Assembly (NCBI RefSeq): GCF_000725495.1
Contig: NZ_KL647039.1
Location: 272,287-336,286, forward strand
Source of the DNA: Streptomyces aureus
GTDB taxonomy: Bacteria; Actinomycetota; Actinomycetes; Streptomycetales; Streptomycetaceae
DNA length: 64,000 nt
Direction: 5' to 3'
Shown: in pieces, positions 25,007-37,511 of the stretch
Position numbering within the stretch: the stretch's first letter is position 1
Layout: each line of letters begins with the position of its first letter
The notes under the pieces: model-generated
The model's input: only the letters and a program-made list of their open reading frames with translations
Database searches by the model: none
What the model was told of the DNA's origin: nothing
Made by a program: the position numbers and the translations under genes

Positions 25007-26251
25007 ATGACCTCCTCCGGCGCCGAGTTGCGCCGCACGCTGGGCCTCGGCGACGCCGTGGTCATCGGGCTCGGCTCGATGATCGGCGCCGGTGTCTTCG
25101 CGGCGCTCGGCCCGGCCGCGCGGGCGGCCGGCTCCGGGCTCCTGGCCGGACTCGCGGTCGCCGCGGTGGTCGCCTACTGCAACGCGACGTCCTCGGCCCG
25201 GCTTGCGGCCCTCTACCCCGCTTCCGGCGGCACGTACGTCTACGGGCGCGAGCGGCTGGGGGCCTTCTGGGGATACCAGGCGGGCTGGTCGTTCATCGTC
25301 GGCAAGACGGCCTCCTGCGCGGCGATGGCGCTCACCGTGGGCACGTACGTCTGGCCGTCCCACGCGCACGCGGTGGCGGTCGCCGCGGTGGTCGCGCTGA
25401 CGGCCGTGAACTACGGCGGCGTGCAGAAGTCGGCCTGGGTGACACGGGTGATCGTGGCGGTGGTCCTGGCGGTCCTCGCTTCCGTGGTCGTGGGGTGCCT
25501 CGGCTCCGACGCGGCCGATGCCGGACGGCTGGGCATCGGACTGTCCTCCGGCGTGAGCGGGGTGCTCCAGGCGGCCGGTCTGCTCTTCTTCGCGTTCGCC
25601 GGGTACGCGCGGATCGCGACGCTCGGGGAGGAGGTGCGCGATCCGGCGCGCACCATTCCGCGCGCGATCCCGCTGGCCCTGGGCATCGCGCTCACGGTGT
25701 ACGCGGCGGTCGCCGTTGCCGTCCTCTCGGTGCTCGGACCGACCGGGCTGGGGCTCGCCCCGGCTCCGCTGGCGGACGCCGTACGGGCGGCCGGGCTGCC
25801 GGGGCTCGTGCCGGTCGTACGGGCGGGGGCGGCCGTAGCCGCGCTCGGCTCGCTCCTCGCCCTGATCCTGGGTGTCTCACGGACCACGCTGGCCATGGCC
25901 CGCGACCGTCATCTGCCGGGCGCCCTGGCCGTGGTCCATCCGCGCTTCCAGGTTCCGCACCGGGCCGAACTGGCCGTGGGCGCGGTGGTCGCCGTGCTGG
26001 CCGCGACCGTGGACGTGCGGGGCGCGATCGGCTTCTCCTCCTTCGGTGTGCTGGCCTACTACGCGATCGCCAACGCCTCCGCGTGGACGCTGAGTCCGGT
26101 CCCGGCCTCGCGGATCGTGCCGGTGCTCGGACTGCTCGGCTGTGTGACGCTGGCCTTCGCCCTGCCGGCCGTCTCGGTGATCGTGGGCGCGGCCGTCCTG
26201 GCGGTGGGGGCCGCCGCGTACGGCGTACGGTTGTGGGCCGCCGCCCGCTAG
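25007..26251 (+). CDS. APC-superfamily amino acid permease
   Basis: 414 residues with about 12 membrane spans. Secondary transporters of this group (APA-type) move amino acids or related amines with protons or by exchange. The first span has the unwound GLGSMIGAGVFAALG motif that lines the substrate site, and FAFAGYARIATLGEEVRDPA is the family signature in span 6 and the following loop. ATG at 25007. The frame extends upstream but the ATG is preferred because it begins directly before the conserved LRRTLGLGDAV. Substrate not predictable. Confidence 0.9.
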   Translation: MTSSGAELRRTLGLGDAVVIGLGSMIGAGVFAALGPAARAAGSGLLAGLAVAAVVAYCNATSSARLAALYPASGGTYVYGRERLGAFWGYQAGWSFIVGKTASCAAMALTVGTYVWPSHAHAVAVAAVVALTAVNYGGVQKSAWVTRVIVAVVLAVLASVVVGCLGSDAADAGRLGIGLSSGVSGVLQAAGLLFFAFAGYARIATLGEEVRDPARTIPRAIPLALGIALTVYAAVAVAVLSVLGPTGLGLAPAPLADAVRAAGLPGLVPVVRAGAAVAALGSLLALILGVSRTTLAMARDRHLPGALAVVHPRFQVPHRAELAVGAVVAVLAATVDVRGAIGFSSFGVLAYYAIANASAWTLSPVPASRIVPVLGLLGCVTLAFALPAVSVIVGAAVLAVGAAAYGVRLWAAAR

Positions 26252-26288
26252 TACGGGACCGACGGACGATGGGCCCGGGCCTGGCGGG

Positions 26289-26855
26289 TCAGGAAGCCCG
26301 TATCTCCGTCGTGCGCACGGAGAAGTCGGGCCAAGGCGGCAGGTCGGCGCCGTCGTTGGACTCCTCGTACCAGCCCGTTCCCTCCAGCCATGTGCGCAGC
26401 CAGGTCGCGAGATCGGGGGCGTCCACGAACCAGGAATGGTCGGCCCGGTGGGCGTTCGGGTCGAAGAGCAGGACCGTGCCGTCCGGGCTCTGGCAGTCCA
26501 CGCAGGCGTACATTCCGCAGCCCCAGTGGGATATCGGCAGGACGCCCTCGGGCCACGGCCAGTCGGGGTCCTTGCGGCCGCCCTCGCGGCTCGCGAGGTA
26601 CTGCTGGACGGCCGCGGGTTCACCCGACGGCTGGCCTTCGAGCAGGGGCAACAGGCCGTATTCCGGACCGAATCCGCCGTCCCCTATCCGCAGGTACAGC
26701 GAGGCGAGCAGCGCGGGCAGGGGGAAGCCGAGGACGGCCTCGGCGCGGGCGACCTCGGCGGTGCCCGCGGGCGCGGGGAGCGAAGGCCAGCCCCACGGGC
26801 GGGTGTTATGGGCCTGGGTGGCCACCCGTGCCAGCAACTGCTCGATTGCGGTCAT
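26289..26855 (-). CDS. SMI1/KNR4 (SUKH) family protein
   Basis: 188 residues. AEAVLGFPLPALLASLYLRI followed by GDGGFGPEYGLLPL is the classic SUKH beginning, and a Cys-rich loop (HWGCGMYACVDCQ) precedes the acidic C-terminus. SUKH proteins are often immunity proteins against polymorphic toxins, but many Streptomyces members stand alone without a toxin, as here: no toxin gene is adjacent. ATG at 26855. It converges with the permease 37 bases away. Confidence 0.87.
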   Translation of the reverse strand: MTAIEQLLARVATQAHNTRPWGWPSLPAPAGTAEVARAEAVLGFPLPALLASLYLRIGDGGFGPEYGLLPLLEGQPSGEPAAVQQYLASREGGRKDPDWPWPEGVLPISHWGCGMYACVDCQSPDGTVLLFDPNAHRADHSWFVDAPDLATWLRTWLEGTGWYEESNDGADLPPWPDFSVRTTEIRAS

Positions 26856-26965
26856 GGCTTCATGATGCAGCGCGCCACCGACAATCGGGCAGGCCTGTGG
26901 ACAACCCTGCCGCAAGGCCGGCTCGGGCCCTTTCCCGCCGCGGGGTTCGGGGTGGTGCGGTGTGC

Positions 26966-27358
26966 CTAGCGCCCCGCGAACGGCTCGTCGGTGCGCACGA
27001 TCTCGCGGCCCAGCGGGAACAGCGAGATCGGGATGAGCTTGAAGTTGGCGATGCCGAACGGGATCCCGATGATGGTGATGCACATGGCGATGCCCGTGAC
27101 GATGTGGGCCAGGGCGAGCCACCAGCCGGCGAGCACGAGCCACAGCACGTTGCCGACGCAGGACGGCGCCCCGGCGTCGTGGCGCTCCACCGTCGTATAG
27201 CCGAACGGCCACAGGGCGTAGATGCCGATGCGGAACGCGGCGATGCCGAACGGGATGCCGATGATGGTGATGCACAGGATGATGCCTGCGGCGAGATACC
27301 CGAGGAACAGCCAGAAGCCGCTCAGGATGAGCCAAATGACGTTCAGAATTGTCTTCAC
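26966..27358 (-). CDS. YccF-domain membrane protein
   Basis: 130 residues made of two similar halves. Each has NV(I/L)WL followed by a hydrophobic span and the signature [12 protein letters not shown], at about residues 29-41 and 90-102. YccF proteins are small inner-membrane proteins of unknown role. The GTG start at 27358 overlaps the htpX stop by 4 bases (GTGA), so it is translationally coupled to the protease and may take part in membrane-protein quality control. Confidence 0.9.
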   Translation of the reverse strand: MKTILNVIWLILSGFWLFLGYLAAGIILCITIIGIPFGIAAFRIGIYALWPFGYTTVERHDAGAPSCVGNVLWLVLAGWWLALAHIVTGIAMCITIIGIPFGIANFKLIPISLFPLGREIVRTDEPFAGR

Positions 27359-28218
27359 TGCTGACGACCTGCCATCTGCTCGAGCCGGGCGATGCGCTCC
27401 GCCATCGGCGGATGCGTAGAGAACATCTTCGACATTCCCTGTCCCGGGCGGAATGGGTTCGCGATCATCATGTGGCTCGCGGTCTCGATGCGCGGCTCGG
27501 GGGGCAGCGGGAGTTGCTTCGTTCCGGCGTCGAGTTTGCGCAGCGCGCTCGCGAGGGCGAGGGGGTCGCCGGTGAGCTGGGCACCGGACGCGTCCGCCTC
27601 GTACTCCCGGGAGCGGCTGATGGCGAGCTGGATGAGGGAAGCGGCGATCGGGCCCAGGATCATCACCAGGAGCATTCCGAGAATGCCGGGGCCGTCGTCG
27701 TCGTTGGACCGGCCGACCGGGATCAGCCAGGCGAAGTTCACCAGGAACATGATCACGGAGGCCAGGGCTCCGGCCACGGACGAGATCAGGATGTCGCGGT
27801 TGTAGACGTGACTGAGCTCGTGGCCGATGACACCGCGCAACTCGCGCTCGTCCAGGATGCGCAGGATGCCCTCGGTGCAGCAGACGGCCGCGTTGCGCGG
27901 GTTGCGGCCCGTCGCGAAGGCGTTGGGCGCCTCCGTCGGTGAGATGTACAGGCGCGGCATGGGCTGGCGGGCCTGGGTCGAGAGGTCGCGGACCATGCGG
28001 TACAGGGCCGGGGCCTCGAACTCGCTCACCGGGCGGGCGCGCATCGCGCGTAGAGCCAGCTTGTCGCTGTTCCAGTACGCGTAGGCGTTCGTGCCGATCG
28101 CGATGAACAGCGCGACGATCAGGCCTGTGCGCCCGAAAAAGCTGCCGATGACGATGATGAGTGCGGACAGTCCCCCGAGGAGTACGGCTGTCCTGAGCCC
28201 ATTGTGCCGGCGGTGCAC
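27355..28218 (-). CDS. htpX: HtpX-family membrane zinc metalloprotease
   Basis: 287 residues from a GTG at 28218 (TTGGAGGGC upstream). HtpX degrades misfolded membrane proteins. Two N-terminal spans (about residues 10-48) are followed by HELSH at 133-137, the zinc-binding HExxH. Two more spans follow, then EYEADASGA at 205-213, which gives the third zinc ligand. [18 protein letters not shown] at the C-terminus is conserved in the family. It heads a two-gene unit with yccF. Confidence 0.94.
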   Translation of the reverse strand: MHRRHNGLRTAVLLGGLSALIIVIGSFFGRTGLIVALFIAIGTNAYAYWNSDKLALRAMRARPVSEFEAPALYRMVRDLSTQARQPMPRLYISPTEAPNAFATGRNPRNAAVCCTEGILRILDERELRGVIGHELSHVYNRDILISSVAGALASVIMFLVNFAWLIPVGRSNDDDGPGILGMLLVMILGPIAASLIQLAISRSREYEADASGAQLTGDPLALASALRKLDAGTKQLPLPPEPRIETASHMMIANPFRPGQGMSKMFSTHPPMAERIARLEQMAGRQQ

Positions 28219-28430
28219 GGTAGCCCTCCAAGTCGTGCGGCGGGGGAACCCATTGCTTGCTGATGCTCTGCTTCCACTCTTCAGTGGACCCTCCCGTACT
28301 GGTCAACGCCAGACGGGAGGCACTAGTTCCCTTGTGCGCACGGCCCGGCACGTGGGCCGTCCGGGTGATTCGGACGCGTCCACGCGCGCGTGAGCCGTCC
28401 CGGGAAGCGGGTCCCGGAACGGAACGGACC

Positions 28431-29930
28431 TCAGAACAGAACGGATCCCGAGAAGCGGAGGACCAGCTGGGGCGCTCCGGACAGGACCACGCCGAGGACG
28501 GCCGTCAGGGCGATGGCCGCGGTGAGCGGGGCCGGGATCCGGTGCGGGGCCGGCTCGCCCTCGGGGGCGCGGAAGAGCAGCGCCGTCCACTGGAGGTAGT
28601 AGAAGAGCGCGATGACCACGTTGACGGCCATGACGACGGCCAGCCAGCCGAGCCCGGCGTCGACGGCCGCGGAGAAGACGGTCACCTTGGCGAAGAGGCC
28701 GATGACGCCCGGCGGCAGACCGGCGAGGCAGAGCAGGAAGAAGCCGAGGACGAGCGCGGACAGGGGGCTCTCGGCGTACAGGCCGCGGTAGTCGCTGATG
28801 CGGTTCAGCGGGCTCCGGCGGGCCACCAGGGCGGCCACGGCGAAGGCGCCGAGGTTCACGGCCGCGTACATGAGGGCGTACGCGACGGTCGAGCCGATGG
28901 CCTTCCGGGCGTCCTCGGAGTAGGCGGCGGCCGCGATCGGGACCAGGAGGTAGCCGGCCTGGCCGACGGAGGACCAGGCGAGCAGCCGTACGGCGCTGTA
29001 CGCGCGCGTGGACCGCTGCCGCAGGGCGCCGACGTTCCCGACCGTCATGGTGAGGGCGGCCAGCGCGGCCAGCGCCGGACCCCAGACGTCCGCGTACGAG
29101 GGGAAGGCGACGACGGTGACGAGGATGAGTCCGGAGAAGCCGACCGCCTTGCCGACGACCGACAGATAGGCGGCGATCGGCAGGGGCGCTCCCACGTAGG
29201 TGTCGGGCACCCAGAAGTGGAAGGGCACGGCGGCCGTCTTGAAGGCGAAGCCGACCAGGGTGAGGACGACGCCCGTCTGGGCGAGGGTGTGGAACTGGCC
29301 GTCGACCTGCTGGATCCGGTCCGCGATCCGGGTGAGGTGGAGGGTGCCGGTCGTCGCGTAGACGAAGCTGACGCCCATCAGGCTGACGGCGGTGGCCGTG
29401 ACGGAGGACAGGAAGAACTTCAGGGCGGCTTCGGAGGACTTCTTGTCGCCGCGCTTGATGCCGACGAGGGCGAAGGCGGGCAGCGAGGCGACCTCGAGGG
29501 CGACGATGAGGGTCGCGAGGTCGCGGGAGGCGGGCAGAAGGGCGGCGCCGGCGGCCGAGGAGAGCAGCAGGAACCAGTACTCCCCCTCGGGCAGTTCCCG
29601 GTCGGCGTCCTTCAGCGCGGTGACGGACAGCAGGGCGACGAGGAGCGCGCCGCCGAGGACCAGGAGCTGGATGACCAGGGTGAAGGTGTCCGCCACATAG
29701 CTGCAGGTGTCGGTCGCGTCCGCCAGGCAGAACGTGGCCCGGTCGCCCGCGCGCAGGGGCAGCAGCAACAGGGCGGACGCGGCGAGGCCCGCCACCGACG
29801 TCCAGCCGAGTACGGCCTTCTTCGCGTCGGCGATGAAGAGGTCGGCGACGAGCACGACGAGTCCGACGACCGCCGCGAGCGTGGGCGGCGCGATGGCGAG
29901 CCAGTCGACGGACTGGACCAGGGAACTCAT
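28431..29930 (-). CDS. nuoN: NADH-quinone oxidoreductase-like subunit N
   Basis: 499 residues with about 14 membrane spans; one of the three antiporter-like proton-pumping subunits of complex I. The conserved glutamate helix (LIVALEVASLPAFALVG) and the lysine-bearing FAFKTAAVPFHFWVPDTY are present. ATG at 29930 overlaps the nuoM stop by 4 bases. It is the last gene of the nuoABCHIJKLMN unit. Confidence 0.94.
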   Translation of the reverse strand: MSSLVQSVDWLAIAPPTLAAVVGLVVLVADLFIADAKKAVLGWTSVAGLAASALLLLPLRAGDRATFCLADATDTCSYVADTFTLVIQLLVLGGALLVALLSVTALKDADRELPEGEYWFLLLSSAAGAALLPASRDLATLIVALEVASLPAFALVGIKRGDKKSSEAALKFFLSSVTATAVSLMGVSFVYATTGTLHLTRIADRIQQVDGQFHTLAQTGVVLTLVGFAFKTAAVPFHFWVPDTYVGAPLPIAAYLSVVGKAVGFSGLILVTVVAFPSYADVWGPALAALAALTMTVGNVGALRQRSTRAYSAVRLLAWSSVGQAGYLLVPIAAAAYSEDARKAIGSTVAYALMYAAVNLGAFAVAALVARRSPLNRISDYRGLYAESPLSALVLGFFLLCLAGLPPGVIGLFAKVTVFSAAVDAGLGWLAVVMAVNVVIALFYYLQWTALLFRAPEGEPAPHRIPAPLTAAIALTAVLGVVLSGAPQLVLRFSGSVLF

Positions 29931-31501
29931 CGGGTGCCTCCTGCGAGGAGCTGCTGTACGGCCGGGTCGGTCAGGCCGAGCAGGGCCCGGGGCCACAGGC
30001 CCGCGACGACGGTGAGGGCGACGAGCGGTGTCCATGCGGCGAACTCGTAGGTCTGGACGTCGAGGAGCCGCGGCGACTCGCGGGGCGTGGCGCCCATGCA
30101 GACGCGGCGTACGACGATGAGCATGTACGCGGCGGTGAGCAGGGTGCCGAACGCGGCGATCGTCATGAACGTCAGATAGGCGGACCGGTTGAGGCCGGCG
30201 GCGGGCTCGAACGCGCCGAACATCGCGAGCATCTCGCCCCAGAACCCGGCGAGGCCGGGCAGCCCGAGCGAGGCGACGGCGGCGAAGGCCAGCAGGCCGC
30301 CGAGGCGCGGTGCCTTGCCGTAGAGCGCGGCGCCGGACTCCTCGGCGAGGGTGTCGAGATCGGTGGTGCCCGTGCGGTCCTTCAGCGCCCCGACGATGAA
30401 GAAGAGGAGGCCGGTGATGAGGCCGTGGGCGATGTTGGCGAACAGCGCGCCGTTCACGCCGGTGGCGTCCATCGTCGAGATGCCGAGCAGGACGAAGCCC
30501 ATGTGGCCGACGGAGGAGTAGGCGATGAGCCGCTTGAGGTCGCCCTTCGCGCCCTTTTTGGCGAGGGCCAGGCAGGCCAGGGAACCGTAGATGATTCCGA
30601 CCACGGCGAAGGCGGCGAGGTAGGGGGCGAAGGTCCGGAAGCCGTCGGGGGTGATGGGCAGCAGGATCCGGACGAACCCGTACGTTCCCATCTTCAGCAT
30701 GACGCCGGCCAGCAGGACCGAGCCGACGGTCGGGGCGGCGGTGTGGGCGTCGGGCAGCCAGCTGTGCAGCGGCCACATCGGCGTCTTGACCGCGAGCCCG
30801 ATCCCGATCGCCAGAACGGCGGTGACCTGCACGGATGTGCTCAAGCCGCGGCCGTTGTCAGTGGCGAGTGCCACCATGTCGAATGTGCCCGCCTTGATTC
30901 CGATCAGGAGCAGGCCGAGCAGCATGACCACGGAACCGAGCAGGGTGAAGAGGATGAACTTCCAGGCCGCGGCCTGGCGCTGGGCGCCTCCCCACCGTGC
31001 GATGAGGAAGTACATCGGGACGAGGACCGTCTCGAACGCGAGGAAGAACAGCAGCAGATCGAGGACGGCGAAGGTCGCGAGGGTGCCGGACTCGAGGACG
31101 AGCAGCAGGGCGACGAACGCCTTCGGGGTCGGGCCCGCGGGCATCTTGAAGTAGGAGTACAGCGCGCAGAGGAAGGTCAGCAGCGCGGTCAGGACCAGAA
31201 GGGGGAGGGAGATGCCGTCGATGCCGAGGTGGATCCGCACGTCGAGTGCGGGGATCCAACTGATGTCCGTCGTGGCCTGCATCCTCGACGGGTGGTCGTG
31301 GTCGAAGCCGAGCGCGAGGACGATCGCGGCGATGAGGACCACGCCCGTGACGATCACGCCGTGCCGCAGCACCGCCTGTTCGGGCGACTTCCCCTTCAGT
31401 CCGGGCGGGGCCGGGAGAAGGGCGGCGGCGGCCCCGATGAGCGGGCCGACGACGATCAACGCGAGAAGAATCTGCATCACGGATTCACTGATATCGATCA
31501 C
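29927..31501 (-). CDS. nuoM: NADH-quinone oxidoreductase-like subunit M
   Basis: 524 residues, about 14 spans, antiporter-like. Signatures include FFLAFETVLVPMYFLIARWG with the conserved glutamate, AVKTPMWPLHSWLPDAHTAA with the conserved lysine, and RLIAYSSVGHMGFVLLG. The start used is GTG at 31501; a GTG-ATG pair eight codons further in is an alternative. It lies 6 bases after nuoL. Confidence 0.94.
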   Translation of the reverse strand: MIDISESVMQILLALIVVGPLIGAAAALLPAPPGLKGKSPEQAVLRHGVIVTGVVLIAAIVLALGFDHDHPSRMQATTDISWIPALDVRIHLGIDGISLPLLVLTALLTFLCALYSYFKMPAGPTPKAFVALLLVLESGTLATFAVLDLLLFFLAFETVLVPMYFLIARWGGAQRQAAAWKFILFTLLGSVVMLLGLLLIGIKAGTFDMVALATDNGRGLSTSVQVTAVLAIGIGLAVKTPMWPLHSWLPDAHTAAPTVGSVLLAGVMLKMGTYGFVRILLPITPDGFRTFAPYLAAFAVVGIIYGSLACLALAKKGAKGDLKRLIAYSSVGHMGFVLLGISTMDATGVNGALFANIAHGLITGLLFFIVGALKDRTGTTDLDTLAEESGAALYGKAPRLGGLLAFAAVASLGLPGLAGFWGEMLAMFGAFEPAAGLNRSAYLTFMTIAAFGTLLTAAYMLIVVRRVCMGATPRESPRLLDVQTYEFAAWTPLVALTVVAGLWPRALLGLTDPAVQQLLAGGTR

Positions 31502-31507
31502 GCCTGC

Positions 31508-33495
<1,988 letters not shown>

Positions 33496-33499
<4 letters not shown>

Positions 33500-33867
33500 G
33501 CGGTGGCCTCAGCCTTCTCGGCCGCGGGGGCGTCGCTGTCGGGGCCGTGGCCCTCGGCGGTGTCGCGGAGCTTGTCGATGTCCGAGGTGCCGCGGTTGCG
33601 GTACACGGCGAGGACGATCGCCAGGCCGATGCCGATCTCGGCGGCGGCGATGGCGATGGTGAACAGGGTCAGGGCCTGGCCGGAGTGCAGGGTGTCGCGG
33701 GCGGCCCGGGAGAGCCAGACGTCGAAGGCGACGAGGTTCAGGTTGACGGCGTTGAGCATCAGCTCGACCGACATCAGGACCAGGATCGCGTTGCGGCGCG
33801 CCAGGACTCCGTACAGGCCCGTGCAGAACAGCAGGGCCGCGAGCACGGCGGGATAGGCGAGGTGCAT
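33496..33867 (-). CDS. nuoK: NADH-quinone oxidoreductase-like subunit K
   Basis: 123 residues with three spans. The two conserved membrane glutamates appear in [19 protein letters not shown] and [20 protein letters not shown]-terminal extension of about 25 charged residues ([17 protein letters not shown]) is longer than in E. coli. ATG at 33867 overlaps the nuoJ stop by one base. Confidence 0.95.
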
Positions 33868-34544
33868 CAGCGGACACCTTCCTTGTCCTGCTCGCCGTCG
33901 CGGCTTCCGGGGACGCGCGGGGCGGCGGCCTTCATGCCCCCGGCGGCGCTGTCCGCCTTCGCCTTGCGGGAGAGGACGATCGCGCCGACCAGGGCGGCGA
34001 GGAGGAGGACGGAGAGCGCTTCGAAGGGAAGGACCCAGTTCTGGAAGAGGCTCGCTCCGGTCACCTCGGTGGAACCGGACGCGGCTCCGTCCAGCTCGAC
34101 CCAGGTCGTGCGGAAGGCGTCGACGACGACCCAGACCAGGGCTCCGGCCGAGGCGACGGCCACGGTCAGGGCCGCCCAGCGGTTGCCGGAGTCGGCGTCC
34201 GGGGACCGGCCGATCGGGGCCCTGGTGAGCATCAGCCCGAACAGGAGGAGGACGACCACGGAACCGACGTAGATGAGGACCTGCACCCAGGCGATGAACT
34301 CGGCCGTCAGCAGGAGGTATTCGACGGCCAGGCCACCGAGGGCGACCACCAGCCACAGGGCGGCGTGCACCAGCTGCTTGGTGGTGACGGTGACGACCGC
34401 GGCGCCGAAGGTGAGCAGGCCGACGAGCAGGAAGGCGATCTCGACGCCGGTCGGGGAGAGGAAGCCGTGGTGTTCGGCGGCGACGGTGGTGGCCGCGCGG
34501 GCCGCCGTGGCCGTGGCTGCGGTCGGGGCTGCTGCGAGGATCAC
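33867..34544 (-). CDS. nuoJ: NADH-quinone oxidoreductase-like subunit J
   Basis: 225 residues from a GTG at 34544 that overlaps the nuoI stop (GTGA). Five spans. The conserved [19 protein letters not shown] contains the pi-bulge helix typical of NuoJ. The N-terminus has an Ala/Thr-rich leader of about 25 residues and the C-terminus a charged tail ([13 protein letters not shown]). Confidence 0.94.
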   Translation of the reverse strand: MILAAAPTAATATAARAATTVAAEHHGFLSPTGVEIAFLLVGLLTFGAAVVTVTTKQLVHAALWLVVALGGLAVEYLLLTAEFIAWVQVLIYVGSVVVLLLFGLMLTRAPIGRSPDADSGNRWAALTVAVASAGALVWVVVDAFRTTWVELDGAASGSTEVTGASLFQNWVLPFEALSVLLLAALVGAIVLSRKAKADSAAGGMKAAAPRVPGSRDGEQDKEGVR

Positions 34545-35119
34545 GGCTGTCCCTCCTGCGGGTCGGAGGCCTCGGCCCGGTCCTGCTCGGCCGCTTGTTC
34601 GGCGGCGAGTTTGTCGGCGGTCTTGCGGGCGGCCGCGATCTCCTTGGGCTCCTCGGCGCCGGGGTCCAGGGCGGGCGGGGCCGGGACGGTCCACATCCAC
34701 TCGCGGAGCTTGTCGCGCTCGTGGGTGAGTTCGTGGATGTCCGTCTCCGCGTACTCGAACTCCGGAGTCCAGAACAGGGCGTCGAAGGGACACACCTCGA
34801 TGCAGATACCGCAGTACATGCACAGGGAGAAGTCGATGGCGAAGCGGTCGAGGACGTTGCGGCTGCGCTCGCGGCCGCCGGGGGCGGCGGGCGGGACCGT
34901 CTCCTTGTGGGAGTCGATGTAGATGCACCAGTCCGGGCACTCGCGGGCGCACAGCATGCAGACCGTGCAGTTCTCCTCGAAGAGGGCGATGACTCCACGG
35001 GTGCGGGGCGGGAGGTCGGGCTGGACGTCCGGGTACTGCGCGGTGACGGTCTTCTTCGTCATCGTGCGGAGGGTGACGGCCAGGCCCTTGGCGAGGCCGG
35101 AGCCAGGAATGGGGGCCAT
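34541..35119 (-). CDS. nuoI: NADH-quinone oxidoreductase-like subunit I (two 4Fe-4S clusters)
   Basis: 192 residues. NuoI carries clusters N6a and N6b in the arm that leads electrons to quinone. Both 8Fe ferredoxin-type motifs are intact: [12 protein letters not shown] and [12 protein letters not shown]. The C-terminal 50 residues are an Ala/Glu-rich tail not needed for cluster binding. ATG at 35119, 2 bases after the nuoH stop. In this unit it could also accept electrons from ferredoxin, since no NADH module is encoded. Confidence 0.95.
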   Translation of the reverse strand: MAPIPGSGLAKGLAVTLRTMTKKTVTAQYPDVQPDLPPRTRGVIALFEENCTVCMLCARECPDWCIYIDSHKETVPPAAPGGRERSRNVLDRFAIDFSLCMYCGICIEVCPFDALFWTPEFEYAETDIHELTHERDKLREWMWTVPAPPALDPGAEEPKEIAAARKTADKLAAEQAAEQDRAEASDPQEGQP

Positions 35120-35121
35120 GG

Positions 35122-36090
35122 TTACGCGATCACCACCTTGACGATGCCGGTGAGGGCGATCTGGGCGAGGGACAGGGGGACGAGAAGGGTCCAGGAGAGC
35201 TTCTGGAGCTGGTCCTCGCGCAGGCGCGGGTAGGTGACGCGGAGCCAGATGACGACGAAGGCGAGGATCGCGGCCTTCAGGAGGGTCCAGACCCAGCCGA
35301 GGCCGTCGGCGCCCCAGGGGCCGTGCCAGCCGCCCAGGAAGAGAATGGTGGTCAGTCCGCACAGGACGACGATCCCGGCGTACTCGGCGAGCAGGAACAG
35401 GGCGAACCGCAGGCCCGTGTACTCGGTGTACGCGCCGAAGATGATCTCGGAGTCGGCGACGGGCATGTCGAAGGGGGGCCGCTGGAGTTCGGCGAGGCCG
35501 GCGACGAAGAACACGATCGCGCCGACGATCTGCCAGGGCAGCCACCACCAGCGGAAGGCGTCCACGATGCCGGGGAGCGAGACCGTGCCCGCCGCCATCG
35601 CGACCGAGGCCGCGGTCAGGAGCATCGGGAGCTCGTACGCGAGGAGCTGGGCGGCGGTGCGCAGACCGCCCAGGAGGGAGAACTTGTTGGCCGAGGCCCA
35701 GCCCGCCATGAGCGAGCCGAGGACGCCCACGCCCATGACGGCGAGGACGAAGAAGATGCCGGCGTCGACGACCTGTCCGACGGCGCCCTCGCCCGGACCG
35801 ATCGGGATGACGACGAGGACCAGGAGGTACGGGAGCAGCGCGACGGCGGGGGCGAGCTGGAAGATGCGCCGGTCCGCGCCCGTGGGGACGACGTCCTCCT
35901 TCTGCGCGAACTTCACGCCGTCCGCGACGAGCTGGGCCCAGCCGTGGAAGCCGCCCGCGTACATCGGGCCGAGGCGGCCCTGCATGTGGGCCATCACCTT
36001 GTGCTCGGTCTGACCGACGATCAGGGGGAACGTCAGGAACACGACGAACACGACGAGGAGGCGGAGGGCGACGTCGAGAGCGTCGTTCAC
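35122..36090 (-). CDS. nuoH: NADH-quinone oxidoreductase-like subunit H
   Basis: 322 residues, eight spans. NuoH forms the quinone chamber with NuoB and NuoD. Conserved loops [30 protein letters not shown] and [17 protein letters not shown] are present, including the acidic residues that face the chamber. GTG at 36090 overlaps the nuoC stop by 4 bases. Confidence 0.95.
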   Translation of the reverse strand: MNDALDVALRLLVVFVVFLTFPLIVGQTEHKVMAHMQGRLGPMYAGGFHGWAQLVADGVKFAQKEDVVPTGADRRIFQLAPAVALLPYLLVLVVIPIGPGEGAVGQVVDAGIFFVLAVMGVGVLGSLMAGWASANKFSLLGGLRTAAQLLAYELPMLLTAASVAMAAGTVSLPGIVDAFRWWWLPWQIVGAIVFFVAGLAELQRPPFDMPVADSEIIFGAYTEYTGLRFALFLLAEYAGIVVLCGLTTILFLGGWHGPWGADGLGWVWTLLKAAILAFVVIWLRVTYPRLREDQLQKLSWTLLVPLSLAQIALTGIVKVVIA

Positions 36091-37511
36091 TGCGTGCCTC
36101 CGGAGGGGTCGTCGGGGCTGGGGGCGGGGGTCGAGTCCGAGCCGGGCGCGGACTCCGGGGTGGGGTCCTGCTCGGGATGGGGCTCCCGCTCGGGCTGAGG
36201 TTCCCGCTCGGGCCGGGGCTCGGGCTCTGTCCGGAGCTCCGGAGCGGGCTGGGACTCGGGCTCGGTCCGGGAGTCCGGCTCCGGCGCGGACTGCGCGTCC
36301 GGCTTGGACCGGGGGTCAGGCTCGGTCTTGGACTGCGCGTCCGGCTCCGGTTGGGACTCAGACGTGGGCTCCGGCCGAGGCGCCGACTTCGTCTCCGGTG
36401 CCGATTCCGGCACTGGCTTCGGCTTGGGTTCCGCGTCGTCGAACGCGGGCTTCGGCTGGTGCCAGGGCGCGTCGGAGCCGCGTGGCGTGGCGGGCCTTCT
36501 GGCGGGCCTGGTCGCCGGGCCCGGGTCGGCCGTCGGTTCCGGGTCGGCCGTCGGTTCCGGTGCGGGCGTCGGCTCGCTGCCCGCCGTCGGCTCCGCGGCA
36601 TGTGTCGGCTCCGCCGTCGGCTCGGCGGCAGGCGTCGGCTCCGCGGCAGGCGTGGGCGTCAGGGCAGGCGGGGGTGTCTCCTGGGCGCGCTGGCTGGCCG
36701 AGCCCTGGCTCGCGCTGCGCGAGCGGCGTACCGGGCGCGCTGCCTCGGCACCGGTGGTACCGGATGCGGCCTCCGCTCCAGCGGTGCCCGCGGCCGGAGT
36801 CGGGGTGGCCGCGGTCGGAGTCGGGGTGGCCGCGGTCGGGGCGGTCTGGCTGGCCGAGCCCTCGCCCGCGGTGCGGGTTCTGCGGACCGGGCGGTCGCGG
36901 GCGGGGCGGGCGGCGCCTCGGGCCGGGCGGGCCGGAGCCGGGGGGAGCTGGCCCTTGAGGGGGCCCCACTCGTTGGGGTCGGGGACGCCGGGCGGCAGCA
37001 TCTGGCGGCGCTTGGGCCCGCCGTGCTCGGACTCGCCGGGTTCCTTCGCGCCGGGCCAGGCCTTGGCCACGCGGGCGGCCAGGACGAAGTCCTTGCGCAG
37101 GGGGTGGCCCTCGAAGCCCTCCGGCAGCAGCAGCGGGTCGAGGCCGGGGTGGCCCTCGAAGGCCACGCCGAACATCTCGTGGGTCTCGCGCTCGTGCCAG
37201 GCGGCGCCCGCGTAGACGGAGACGGCGGACGGCAGGACCGGGGCCGTGTGCGGGACGGTCGTACGGACGAGGAGGCGGTGCAGCGGGGACAGGGCCACGA
37301 CGTGCGCCGAGACGCGGAAGCCCGTGCCGGGTTCGTCGACGGCGCTCAGCCAGTCGAAGTAGGTGCAGCCCAGGGTGTCGCGGGCCGTCTGAAGGGCCGC
37401 GGTCCAGGAGGCCGGGGGCACGTCGACGGTCAGGACCTCGTACGACTCCTCGGCCGTGGCGTCGGGGCCGAAGAGTTCCTCGGCGGGGCCGGGCAGCCAG
37501 CCGACGGTCAT
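36087..37511 (-). CDS. nuoC: NADH-quinone oxidoreductase-like subunit C with a long low-complexity tail
   Basis: 474 residues, about twice the usual NuoC length. Residues 1-165 form a NuoC domain with the family signature [37 protein letters not shown]. From about residue 190 to the end the sequence is Pro/Glu/Ala/Ser/Thr-rich and repetitive ([19 protein letters not shown] units) and probably disordered. No NuoD part is present: the tail is not related to it. ATG at 37511 overlaps the nuoB stop (ATGA), and the next gene is nuoH, so nuoD is truly absent from the unit. Confidence 0.9.
   Translation of the reverse strand: MTVGWLPGPAEELFGPDATAEESYEVLTVDVPPASWTAALQTARDTLGCTYFDWLSAVDEPGTGFRVSAHVVALSPLHRLLVRTTVPHTAPVLPSAVSVYAGAAWHERETHEMFGVAFEGHPGLDPLLLPEGFEGHPLRKDFVLAARVAKAWPGAKEPGESEHGGPKRRQMLPPGVPDPNEWGPLKGQLPPAPARPARGAARPARDRPVRRTRTAGEGSASQTAPTAATPTPTAATPTPAAGTAGAEAASGTTGAEAARPVRRSRSASQGSASQRAQETPPPALTPTPAAEPTPAAEPTAEPTHAAEPTAGSEPTPAPEPTADPEPTADPGPATRPARRPATPRGSDAPWHQPKPAFDDAEPKPKPVPESAPETKSAPRPEPTSESQPEPDAQSKTEPDPRSKPDAQSAPEPDSRTEPESQPAPELRTEPEPRPEREPQPEREPHPEQDPTPESAPGSDSTPAPSPDDPSGGTQ

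Noticed and set aside
26289..26855. Polymorphic-toxin immunity locus around the SUKH gene
   Set aside because: No toxin or secretion-signal gene is adjacent; the neighbours are a permease and a YccF/HtpX pair.
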